Below the pieces are notes generated by a model, which did no database searches, was not told the origin of the DNA, and worked only from the letters and a program-made list of their open reading frames with translations. From positions 222,770-286,769 of the forward strand of contig WFMF01000076.1 of assembly GCA_011033025.1 (NCBI GenBank): DNA of 64,000 nt, read 5' to 3'. The DNA comes from Beroe forskalii (taxonomy: Eukaryota > Ctenophora > Nuda > Beroida > Beroidae). A program made the translations under genes and the position numbers. Shown piece after piece: positions 26,101-35,790 of this stretch (positions are counted from its first letter, which is position 1; each line of letters starts with the position of its first letter).

Positions 26101-29100
26101 AATATGCCAATACACCACCGATTAGTCTCTAACCACATCGAAGATAGTGTAGCTAACATACCTGTATTCGATACCACGAAAGGAGAGGGCTTATGACCAA
26201 AGACTCCGTTGAAAAAGGCAGGCATTCTAATGCTCCCACCAATGTCACTTCCAATACCCATAACACTCATAGCAGCTACAGCGGCAGCCTGGAATAGTCC
26301 ATTGATTGGAATACCAGATTTGAGGTAGTTTGGCATATATTTATGTCTTGAATAGAATGAAACACATCTAGATTCGGTTTTCAATTTTCATTCGAACAAA
26401 AACTTTAAAAACATTTCATGACTGGACATCGATGAATGATGCTGCAAACCAAACGATTTACAGAGTAAATCAGACTAACCTCACCGCCCGAACTGCCGCC
26501 CACAATGCACCTCAAGTCGTAGGGGTTACAGGTGTAACCATACACTGGATTGTGGGATTCCCACCACATTGCCAACTCACTGAGGAGAGAGAAGGAGGTC
26601 TTATTATCTACTAATATTATCCATGAGTACCTAGTAGCCACCTTCATGGGCTTCAGGGTGTATTTAATAAGGGGTTTTAGGGTGAATTTAGAGGGTTTAG
26701 GGTTCAAATTTAGGGGTTTATTAAGGGCGAATTCACAGTGTATTTAAGGGGTTTTAGGGTGAATTTAGAGGGTTTGAGGGTGAAACCCCTTTAAATAGAG
26801 TGTTTTCAGAGTGCAACACGAATCAGTCAATCATATTCACCACAAGAGGAGGAAATCAGAAGTATTAGCTCATTGATTATTCTGATAAATTGATTAGGTG
26901 GAAATACTCATAATCTGAAGATTTAAACAGAATATCAGAGTTCCAGGTAAACCTGGTGTTAGTGAGACCTATGATTATTGCTCCCGCAGCTGTCATTGCC
27001 TTCACTACCTCAGCATCCTCCTTACACACGTGACCTATACGACTCTTCAGTCCTGCTGTAGCAGTCAGACCCTGTGGTATTGTGTTTTCTCGATAACGTT
27101 GTTTCTCTAAGAAAGTGATGTGAAAATAATGCGGAAATTTGAACTTACTTTCTTATCTAAGTTCATGTTGCTGAAAATGAAATTAATTCAGCTGATAGAT
27201 TAATAATGTCGGCAACATCAGAAATACCTTGACAAATATTATTTCTTTGCATGTTATTGGAACTCCAAGGTAGGGCATGTTTTCTGCCGAGTACTTTGGG
27301 TCAGTGTCAAATGTCTCTTCCTTCATGATTTCATCAATACGTGCTGCCTCATCCAATGCCTTGGCAAACGCAGTTTGTACTATAGCATTCACCAACGGAT
27401 TTACCTGTGGCAAGTTCATTAATCTGTGGGAACTAATAGAAAACCAGCAAGTCGTGGAATCAAAAAAGTACATCCAACTCATATTAAAGAATAATAAATA
27501 CCCATATCAGGTACTTTTTTACTCTGAATGGAAGCATGAACGGAAAATTCAAATCTAAATTTTTCACAGAATCAGCATTGCTATGGATCTATAACTAAAT
27601 ATGCGTTTTGCAATCTTTGCGTCTAATATGGACGTATCAAAACACAGCAGTTCAGTACTGTGGCTTGTAGATTAAAATTACCTCCACAATCCTGTCAATG
27701 TGCATCTCCACTAGCTTTGTACTGGTTATCTCTCTCTTCCTGATCAGCTCAGCTAGAGTCTTACCAGGCATCTTCAGGTAGCTGGTAGCAAACGGAGGAA
27801 ATGATCGGAGTGGTTTCTGTGGAGCGAGCCAACCAACTAACCATTGTAGGGTTAGGTAGATAGAGCCTGGATTTTTTGTGAGGGTTAACTTTGTTAGTTT
27901 GTCCCAAGTATGGCACTGTCAGATTATGAGTAAGAAGAAAGTCAAACTGATTAATAAGTTTATTCCAATATAACATTTCATGGCCGTATCACGACATGCT
28001 GGTGCTTCACCATTAGTTAGGTTGGGGTACGTTACGACGAAGAAGTGACCAACAATTTGCTCTCTTTTCTTGTTTCGATAATACAGTTTATTATTAGTGA
28101 CAAAATTATTCGGAGCAACAGCAAAGAAATTCGAGTGCGGTCGATAAGGACCAACTGATAAGAAAAGACATACTCAATTTGATTTGATAATCTAATTCAT
28201 TATTCCAACGCATAGAAATTAATTTCAGGAAATTTCCGTTTGTATCATATAACGCAGCAATATTCATGTTCACTTTATCAGTTCTGAGTGTTGCTTTGCA
28301 CCTGCGCCAAAAATCCTAAAAGCTACGAACTTTATCAGTTATTGTTTAGTTTAATTTTGAATTAGCTGTTACACTTATGTTCCTGTCGCTATTTTGCCAA
28401 TGACTGCTTACTGCTAAATGGCCTCAACGAAATTGACATCTACGATATTAACATCTTCAACGACGCTTTAACGAGCATCTTCCTAGATTCATGATGCATC
28501 TGTTTTCTTTCCTTGAGTTAAATTTTTTACATTTTGAAAGTTTATTATACAATCCATTAGATCAAGTTGAAAAAGGCAGGAAAGTAAATTGGTAATTTGG
28601 AAAGATCGCATCATGCAGTGGTGGATAGCATTCTACCTCATTGTAGCGGGAATGACAGTTTCCGGGGAATGGAAAAATGTTGTTCGGGAAACAAAGATTA
28701 ACTTCGACTGGAAGAAGTCAGAGATCCAACTGAGAACGAATTCTGCCCGTAGCTCATCAGATGCATTCGATCTTTACTTTTACGACAATTCCAATAACTA
28801 CGCAGGAGCGTTTCTCTTCAAATTTTACGACATGACTCATCAAATCGGGTGGTGTTATGCTAATTGGGAAAGGTCACTCCTCCCTTACTCAATCGATAGG
28901 GAAAAGGTATGGACTTTTACTCGGACTAGCCATGGACTTCGGATCAGTGTCAATGGAGAAATGGTTCTCGATGGTATCTTGTCTCGAACACTGTGTCGGA
29001 GGGACTATGACATTCACAGCAGATGGGGTAACAACGCAAACAAGTTTGGATTCAAGGGGGAGACGCCAACATCGTATATGTACCAGATAGTAGACAGGGT

Positions 29101-31589
29101 TCCAGAAGAGGGGCGAGTGTCAGAGTTTTCTTTAGTGGGAGAGTCCGGATACAGGGTGGAGGCAGGAAAAGAGGGATTGCTGCAGTACAAATGGGGGACA
29201 GTTTGTAGAAACAAATTCACTGACGACTCTGCTAACGTTATCTGCAGAGATATGGGATTTGGGGCAGCTAAAGGATGGACTTATGGGTTGAAGGATGAGA
29301 TACAGAATAAATACCCCATAAAATTGAACAACGTGGTTTGCCCAGCAGAGTCTCGACTGTTATCCTCGTGCACCCTTACTGAAGAAACATCAGGCTGCTA
29401 TCATTCATCGGATGTTTACCTGACTTGTGATGCAGGAGGCAGAATGAAGACAAATATGCAGATGAACAGATTTAATCCACAAATTGAAACAATAGAAATT
29501 GAAACAAGGAGCCAGGGAAAATCGGAGCTGGTATTTCTATCCTCAGCAAAATACAGTAGAGGGTCTTTCCTCCTCGACCTCACCGGTGCTAGGCCCAAGT
29601 ACCAGTTCGGATTTTGCTATCCAGGGTATCAAGATTTCCCACAGAATCTCAACAAGGACGAAGACACCACGTGGAAGATTGAGCTTACACCAAGCTCCCG
29701 GCGTATCGTAGTTCACAACAATGGAGTAAAGTTACTCGATGTAACACTAGACAGTACGGTGTGCACAAGCACGAAATTTGATTTCAACCGGTATTGGAAG
29801 AGTGATGTTAGCTTTCTCCAGTTCTATTCTGGAGACACAGCAACAAGGTACTATAAGTTGACACCTAAATCAGCGTTACTGCACCCAGCATCTGCAACAA
29901 TGAGCTCCCAATACGATTCTAGTGGCCCAGCCTATGCCATTGATGGTGTGATACTCAACGGCATACCAACACACTCAATTTGCTCCAACAACAGACAGTG
30001 GATAAAGATAAAGTTGGAGTCCCATTCGTGTGTTGATGCTGTGAGAGTTTATCAAACCAAAGTGAATTACTACAAAATAAGGATGGATGGAGCAGAAGTA
30101 GCTGTAATCGACAGCTCATCTGGTCGGAGAAGTGTGTGTGGGACACTTGATATCTCAGACATTGAGACCTTTGAAGCACAGACCTACACCCTCCCTTGTA
30201 GAGCAGCTTGTGGTGATGAGATTGAGATGTCAGTCCATAAGGTAGATGGATGTATCCATATTTGGGAGATGCAAGCTTTTGGAAAAGCAGACTTCAGTCA
30301 ACTCTACAGTGACACTAAGTTTGTACTAGTCGATTCTACTGGGAAACAACTGCCATCTGGGCAAGCTGCTGGGTTACTTCTATACTATGGAACCACTGTC
30401 TGTGACGACAGGTTCAGTGACAAGGCAGCTGATGCTATCTGCAGGGAAATGGGCTACAATGGGGCAACTTCATGGCGAAATGGGGTTGGCTGGACTGTGC
30501 AGAGTGATTTTGAAATAGGTTTGGCAGATGTCATGTGTTCATCAAACAGATGGGAAACGTGCAACTACAGGAGAAACCCCCAGGATTGTGCACATATTGA
30601 AGATGTTATGCTTGTGTGCCGACCTAGAAGTTGAAGACTGAATAGATTTCAAGAGTAACATGGCAATGGTTAATAATGTGGCAATTGACAGTAGGTACTT
30701 AGGTACAGACTTAAAACCTATATTTGCATTGGATCTGAAATTTTTACCATTCAAAATATAGATGCATTAGGTATCAATTTGGGGTCACAGCATAATAAAA
30801 AGAAAATGTTTTTGAGCGATTTTGGGATTGTGGATTTTTGCTGACAAGGGTGGAGGGAGGGGTCATAAATGGCCAAATTTTTTGGATGTCCTTTATGGAT
30901 GGCCCCAAAATAACATTCACAAAATTTCAAGGAATTTCATGATACAGTAGTTAGGTACCTACTCACTCATGATACTCTCATAGCATGATAGGCAATAGGC
31001 ATAGGTAACTAACTAAATCTAGAAGCTATAGTCTTGGCTGCAACCCCCAGAAGCCAGATCTCTTTCATTGGAATCATTCATTGGAATCATTTTAGCCAAA
31101 AATTTTAGGCCTAAAGTTTCAAATCTGTGGAGTTTCCTAATTTTTCCAAAATTCTAGGTTAAGTTTCTTTATTTTTCTTGAAATCTTAGGCTCAGTTTTT
31201 AGACAGTTTCTTATAAAAGAAATTGAGTGTGAACTGTAAATAAAATATTTTTGATGTCACAGGATGCAAAGAGAGTGTTTTTCTAATGTTAAGGCCAGGC
31301 AAGCTGGTGCCCTAAGTGAAGAAAGGAGAGCAGTAGAGGAGGAAGTCAGCTGGTCAAGCCAACATTTTCTACATTCCCAGCAAGACAATGGCACCTCCAA
31401 AGGGGTTGTGGTATGAATCTCTTGCAGGTCTTAGTCTATGATGGGAGGAAAGCAATGAGCAAAATGGATTATCTTACCTCTGAGAAGCTTGTTGATGATT
31501 ATCACATAAGTTATACTCCATACAACAATTCTCCGAAACCATGTCATATGGAGATTGATGTTCTTCGGTGTTCCATCTAAACCATTCAT
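17174..31589 (-). CDS. FAAH2: FAAH2-like fatty-acid amide hydrolase, 13 exons
   Basis: This membrane serine hydrolase of the amidase-signature family hydrolyses fatty-acid amides. Exons in order: 31478-31589, 28036-28154, 27682-27816, 27228-27404, 26953-27071, 26480-26579, 26162-26288, 25735-25886, 25197-25343, 23803-24019, 22809-22950, 20160-20283, 17174-17326. All phases agree and give about 607 residues. Exon 1 encodes a possible membrane helix (IVVWSITYVIIINKLL). The Lys of GVPITCKE (about 175), first Ser of GGSSGGE (249) and Ser of GSDIGGSIRMP (272) form the Ser-Ser-Lys triad. ENTVLLYPSHPMTAPRHHMP and LARELEAAFGGW-type C-terminal motifs match FAAH2. Exons 3-13 are secure by homology. Exons 1-2 rest on frame and splice signals and make the N-terminus about 60 residues longer than usual. 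Intron 10 has unusual ends (see findings). Confidence 0.88.
17327..17665. repeat. GGGAGTTAGGAT-type minisatellite at the acceptor of amidase exon 13
   Basis: About 16-bp units (gggagggagttaggat) repeat roughly 15-18 times with point changes. The array begins within 20 bases of the acceptor. On the gene strand it reads as a long pyrimidine tract (ATCCTAACTCCCTCCC) leading into the splice site. Confidence 0.9.
17666..20159. other. amidase intron 12, remainder
   Basis: About 2.5 kb of AT-rich intron. No nested exon, RNA gene or clear element was recognised. The small frame at 19175-19381 (+) shows no homology. Confidence 0.4.
20284..21161. repeat. 31/40-bp minisatellite carrying 3' splice-site copies, left part
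   Basis: The unit gtgcctgcaggggacagaat...gggttagattg (31 bp) alternates with a form lengthened by 9 bases (agagtgcag). It begins at the first bases of amidase exon 12. Read on the gene strand, every unit holds CTAAC, a pyrimidine tract and CCCCTGCAG|GCAC, the same layout as the true acceptor. About 25 copies lie here. Confidence 0.93.
21162..22122. mobile_element. foldback element of TCGAATA/ATTCGATATTCG repeats inserted in the minisatellite
   Basis: The 961-bp element begins GGGTTACCGAAT and ends ATTCGGTAACCC, a perfect 12-bp terminal inverted repeat. TA lies on both sides (21160-21161, 22123-22124). The interior is almost entirely degenerate ATTCGATATTCG words on both strands, which creates overlapping open frames rich in Ile, Ser, Arg and Tyr that are not genes. 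The TA flanks suggest a Tc1/mariner-type target, but no transposase is present. Confidence 0.85.
22123..22380. repeat. 31-bp minisatellite, right part
   Basis: About 8 more copies of the same 31/40-bp unit resume after the foldback element, with more point changes (cattagattggtgcctgtaa). This shows the element entered an existing array. Confidence 0.9.
24097..24250. repeat. short minisatellite near the acceptor of amidase exon 10
   Basis: Units of about 34 bp built from CTCTAGAAGATGTTT, CTAGTCTCTA and CAGTCTGT occur four to five times, 80-230 bases upstream (gene sense) of the exon at 23803-24019. A separate 16-bp repeat (ggttatccgactgaa) follows at about 24430-24540. Confidence 0.75.
26600..26800. 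repeat. degenerate TTTAGGG-like tract upstream of amidase exon 6
   Basis: Repeated blocks of gggttttagggtgaattta, gagggtttaggg and aatttaggggttta occur in the intron on the acceptor side of exon 26480-26579. On the gene strand these are CCCTAAA-type pyrimidine tracts. A shorter copy, with aaatttaggggttta, lies in the last intron of the four-exon gene at about 2283-2345. Confidence 0.65.
28613..30634 (+). CDS. secreted SRCR / discoidin-like protein, single exon
   Basis: A 673-residue secreted protein, probably a recognition or adhesion molecule. The ATG at 28613 was chosen because it starts a signal peptide (MQWWIAFYLIVAGMTVSG); the frame extends only eight codons further upstream without another ATG. 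Domains: residues 19-160 and 281-417 are two related beta-rich modules resembling the farnesoic-acid-methyltransferase-like (Methyltransf_FA) fold (weak call). 168-274 is an SRCR domain (WGTVCRNKFTDDSANVICRDMGF...). 420-557 is a discoidin/fucolectin-like module (HPASATMSS...AIDG). 567-671 is a second SRCR domain (GTTVCDDRFSDKAADAICREMGY). No membrane anchor is seen. It has no introns and lies within the proposed first intron of the amidase gene, on the opposite strand. Confidence 0.88.
   Translation: MQWWIAFYLIVAGMTVSGEWKNVVRETKINFDWKKSEIQLRTNSARSSSDAFDLYFYDNSNNYAGAFLFKFYDMTHQIGWCYANWERSLLPYSIDREKVWTFTRTSHGLRISVNGEMVLDGILSRTLCRRDYDIHSRWGNNANKFGFKGETPTSYMYQIVDRVPEEGRVSEFSLVGESGYRVEAGKEGLLQYKWGTVCRNKFTDDSANVICRDMGFGAAKGWTYGLKDEIQNKYPIKLNNVVCPAESRLLSSCTLTEETSGCYHSSDVYLTCDAGGRMKTNMQMNRFNPQIETIEIETRSQGKSELVFLSSAKYSRGSFLLDLTGARPKYQFGFCYPGYQDFPQNLNKDEDTTWKIELTPSSRRIVVHNNGVKLLDVTLDSTVCTSTKFDFNRYWKSDVSFLQFYSGDTATRYYKLTPKSALLHPASATMSSQYDSSGPAYAIDGVILNGIPTHSICSNNRQWIKIKLESHSCVDAVRVYQTKVNYYKIRMDGAEVAVIDSSSGRRSVCGTLDISDIETFEAQTYTLPCRAACGDEIEMSVHKVDGCIHIWEMQAFGKADFSQLYSDTKFVLVDSTGKQLPSGQAAGLLLYYGTTVCDDRFSDKAADAICREMGYNGATSWRNGVGWTVQSDFEIGLADVMCSSNRWETCNYRRNPQDCAHIEDVMLVCRPRS
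30635..31477. other. downstream of the SRCR gene, inside proposed amidase intron 1
   Basis: Probable 3' UTR and intron sequence. An AATAAA at about 31239 could be the SRCR polyadenylation signal. No other feature was seen. Confidence 0.4.
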
Positions 31590-32021
31590 TTTTGAACCTA
31601 TAAGTAAAGGTATAAATATGATATGATAGTTATGTGTTGGTCAGGACATCATTTTCAAACTAAGTTGGCATTTCATACTTTGTTGACAAATGGAATTGGT
31701 CAATTAATCAACTTCATATTATAATCGCCTGATGTGTTTTACACAGAAAATCTTTGAGCTGGTTGGGAAACAACTATAATATTGCTTATTTAAACACGAT
31801 TCAAGTAATTTGGCCTTGGGACCAGAAAAACACATCAGTTGTTCAAATGGAGTTGATTGATATGCCAATTCCATTCCATCAACCAATGTACTATAAATGC
31901 GCCTAAAGAATTCACAGTTTATTGTAAAGTGATGGCATAGCTTCATCCATATCCCCTCCTCTGAAAAGAGGGATGAAGAGTTTGGGCCTGATAAAATAAA
32001 TGTGGGGTAATATACCTATTT

Positions 32022-32158
32022 TAATTAAAAAGAAATCTTTCTTCAAGACATCAATCTGCAAGACTTTTCTCCAACTCCGTACTTGAACACCAACATGATC
32101 CCTTTAGGTAATCCAATGTGGAGAGCAGCAGGATCTATAGAGTGAGTCACACCAAGAT
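32022..32158. repeat. duplicated segment with conserved coding-like frame, copy 1
   Basis: About 135 bp closely similar to 32517-32650. On the minus strand both copies read DP(A)ALHI(G/A)LPKGIMLVFKYG-V then EKSCRLMS and stop. The source gene or element is not recognised. Confidence 0.75.
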
Positions 32159-32516
32159 GAGTGGTGTTCAGGCATCTTCAGTCCAATACCTACCTCAGCT
32201 TTCAGGGTGTTTAAATTACGATAGCTTTTTATGAGGTAGTCCCCCCAGCAGTCACCCCCTGGTACCAGGGTATAGCACCGTAAAGTGCAGTGACCACCTG
32301 CCTGAATGAAACTGAAACTTGCTCTTTGGTCTTTGTTTGTACTCCAAGCATCAAGTAATTAAGCTTGGTGAAGAGAAGTAGAGGACTGGTGGATGGATCC
32401 GGGTTATATATGACCTTTTATGTTGCACATTAATAAAATTAATGCAAGTGGCATGCATCCTGATCCAATACTCCATCTTGAGATGCTTCACCTGAAAATC
32501 AGGGTTAAACATATTT

Positions 32517-32650
32517 GAATTAAAAAGAAATCTTTCTTCAAGACATCAATCTGCACGACTTTTCTCGAACTCCGTACTTGAACACCAGCATGATCCCTTT
32601 AGGCAATGCTATGTGGAGAGCAGTAGGATCCAAGTGAGTCACACCAAGAT
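32517..32650. repeat. duplicated segment with conserved coding-like frame, copy 2
   Basis: Second copy of the segment at 32022-32158. ATGTGGGGTAATAT lies just left of copy 1 and just right of copy 2, so the two look like remnants of a tandem array. Confidence 0.75.
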
Positions 32651-34363
32651 GTGGGGTAATATATCTATTATTATAATCGAGAGAGGTAGTTATAAGTAGG
32701 AGTCTCCGCTCTCCCAGAAAATCTGACAAACCAGGAGTTGAAAAACCGCCATTTTTTGCGGGGTGGTAGAAAAAAGGTGTCTTCGTATTGCTACATTCTT
32801 CTTTTTTGCGTAAAGGCTTCAGATTTTTTGTGGTTAACGCTCAAAGTTGGAAAAAGGGTCGCGAAAAACATGATCGAGTTTTAGATTTGATTCACCAGTT
32901 GAGCGCGTTGCTATGGATACATGGGCTAGCGCGCGCAAAAATGCACGTGCATTTTCACGAAGAATCTGCCATTTCGTTGTTGTATATTTTGGAAACGTTT
33001 CCACTGTTGAAATTCATAATTTATACTTTCCCAATAGAATTTTCGAGTTCGGTAAAAAGTTTTTGACCGAAGACTAACTTATCACCGTCGTAGGAGAAAT
33101 GGTAAGAGTTGTTCCATTATGAAAATTAGCGGTAATTCTTTCAAGAAAACAATTCGATGGTTTGCTGCGAGAATTCGACGGAATGAAGAATTCAATTATT
33201 TACTGAAGCTAGAAGTGGGTTATGAAAAGATTAAAATGCAAACAATTTTGATTTTAATGAGCTCGGATTCAAATTTGTTGCCCATCTATTCTCCTAATCT
33301 GAACTTAAGATTAAAAAACATTATTTTTGAGTTCTTCTTATTTAACAGCTGTTTGTTCGAGGTTAATATGCAATCGTAAAATTTGGTCTATATTTTCATT
33401 TATTTTCAAAGCCCTTATGTGAATATTTCGTAATTTCGTTATGTTGCACCCCCACCCCCAGTAACAAAAAATTGCATCAATGACTAACTTAGTGTAAGAT
33501 ATCACATTTGTCACTTCCAAACTTAAAAAAACCGCAATTGTTCATTTTATTCCAATTTCATACGTTTCAATTGTTTTTGTCATTAATTTTCATAATTCAA
33601 ATTCAATATCATTATTCATGAAACTTGCATTGTGGTTCATGAATTTTGAAAATACTGCGTACTTTAATGTCCATTTTTTCAACTTTTCAAGTCTAAGAAA
33701 CCAGGGTCATGACTAGGGCAATTATATGCTGGCATGGTGGTGCCCTGTAGCCAGCATTGAAAGGGTCGGGTGTCCTGTGACCCAGAAGGCCCAACGGGCC
33801 TTCTAGTTATTAATATAATATAGGTTACATCTTTTAAATGCATTCCTTCATGATATCAAGTGAGGGATCAATGAGACTTTGTGAATACTGAATGAAACTC
33901 AATGTTAATCGAAGGTTACTACATGTTACATGTCCCTATTTGTTCCAGCGTGCAAAATAAGGCTCTGTAACATGGAGTAAATCAAAGGGGATTGGGAATT
34001 TTACACGAAAATCATATTTCAGCAAGAAATATTTTTGTTATAAGCTATGGCCAATGGCCGCACCCCCAGACCCCCACTCTCCGTGAATCAATATGCAATA
34101 TCAAATATATATATCCAAACAATTTATATTCACAGCAATTAAAAATTAGAAAAGGAATAATATGAACAAACAACAAACAGAAATTTTCATGGAGTATAGC
34201 AGTAGTATAGTATAACAGTATAGTATAAAAGTAATGGTAATGGACCATCATGATCACAAATATTACCAATACTTATTAACAATATCAAATTTAAAATACT
34301 TGTGAACGATCACAAATATTAACAATACTTATTAAAAATACTTCAGCTTCGTAGGACGTCACC
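32651..34363. other. intergenic region, no gene seen
   Basis: AT-rich with short open frames on both strands. A perfect hairpin, AGAAGGCCC-AAC-GGGCCTTCT, lies at 33784-33804 at the end of a GC-richer patch (33700-33805) that could be the tail of a short dispersed repeat. Confidence 0.4.
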
Positions 34364-34995
34364 TTCCTAAGCCCGCATAGGTGTGCATGTGTGTACGCGC
34401 GCGGCGCTTCCCTACTGAGAAGCGCGCCGCGCAACGTAAACAGGGATATACGTGTTTAGCAAGATGTTACCCTACCCCGCGCGCCTAATTTTCGCCACAT
34501 TTGTACGGTCACATTTGCGCTCTAGTTGCGTTGTCAGACCCCTTCGCCTTGCTCTAACAAGACCCCTAGTTTTACGCGCGCGCCGACGCCCCTGGTTAAC
34601 ATTGCCAGGCGTTGCCTGGCCCCCTCGCGCGCGCGAAGCGCGCGCGCCCCGACTCGCAGAGTCGGGGCAACGTCTGGCAAGGTTAACAGGGGAACCCTTC
34701 GCCTTTGGCGAGCGCCGCGCTGATTCTCACAAGGGTCTGTCATTCCTAAGCCCGCATAGGTGTGTGTACGCGCGCGGCGCTTCCCTACGAGCCGCGCAAC
34801 GCAAACAGGGATATACGTGTTTAGCTTTAGGCTTAGCAAGGTCTGTCAACGGCCTCGACTTCAGCTCTTCCTATTCCTAAGCCCGCATAGGTGTGTTCCC
34901 CTAACCAGGGGCGTCGCGCGGCGCTTTCGCCGCGAAACGACAAGCAAGGAGAAGCGCGAGCCACACAGGGCTATTCGTATTTAGCAAGGTTTAGG
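34364..34995. repeat. GC-rich repeat cluster with large hairpin
   Basis: Three related blocks begin TTCCTAAGCCCGCATAGGTG at 34364, 34743 and 34874 and end near CAGGGATATACGTGTTTAGC or a variant. Between the first two lies a hairpin with arms 34589-34615 and 34667-34692 (GTTAACATTGCCAGGCGTTGC against its inverted copy). Within it is a perfect 10-bp stem with a 3-base loop (34646-34668). The CpG density is far above the surroundings. Overlapping open frames here are Arg/Pro/Ala-rich and probably meaningless. Confidence 0.75.
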
Positions 34996-35790
34996 TAATG
35001 ATATTGATTGGGGTATGGGTTAGATTTCGGGTTAATATTAAAATTTCGGGTGATAAAGATACTCTTGTATTAAAATGATTAAAAGTTGGACGGACCGGTT
35101 GAACAAAACTAAAATAATCCGATAAGTATAACAACAATATAATTTAAAATAAATCTTATAATTCGATGTGGATTTAACATCACATTCAAATTTAAATGAA
35201 TAAGAAATATTAATAAATAATTAAGAACTAAAGGATCGCAAAAATGAATGGCAAATGCTTCAATGAGTATTAGACCATTTTACATAGTATTAGTAACACC
35301 TTTGAACTTCAGTATATTACCATACCATCGTATTTATTGTGTTAAACTGAAGCAAAGCAATCGCACTAGCATCAAACATTTTTTCGAATTTTATAACGCT
35401 ATGATAAAAACATGCAATCATAAATTGTTTGTACATCATTTCGTTTAAGTCTTGATCGAGAACTGATATATAATTTACTTAACTGCGTCGTGTCATCAGT
35501 GACATCAATAAAGCAAATGTGCTTCTATTTCTAACAACCGCACAAGCTTCCAGGTCTCCAGACTCACTTTCACGCACTAGTTTTACGCGTCAGGGGCCAG
35601 GTCGATATACATCAATTCATATCAGTATCACGTACTTCCGTACTCAAACAATCCGTAATTCCATAATTCATGCGTGACTCAACGCTTTCAATTTCATATC
35701 GGCCGCCGATCAATATCATAACCATTCTTAAATCTTATCTCACACAAATCACTTGTCTTTCATTCTCTCTTTATCTCCCAGGATCCCATC
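34996..35790. other. intergenic region downstream of the semaphorin gene
   Basis: AT-rich, probably including the semaphorin 3' UTR next to 35791. No gene was recognised. Confidence 0.4.

Noticed and set aside
33784..33804. Perfect GC hairpin followed by T/A, resembling a bacterial terminator
   Set aside because: The context is a eukaryotic intergenic region with no bacterial-type gene upstream. It is better explained as the tail of a small repeat.
34452..34984. Arg/Ala/Pro-rich open frames of 65-142 residues in the GC-rich cluster
   Set aside because: They are open on both strands because the DNA is GC-rich and repetitive; no family features.
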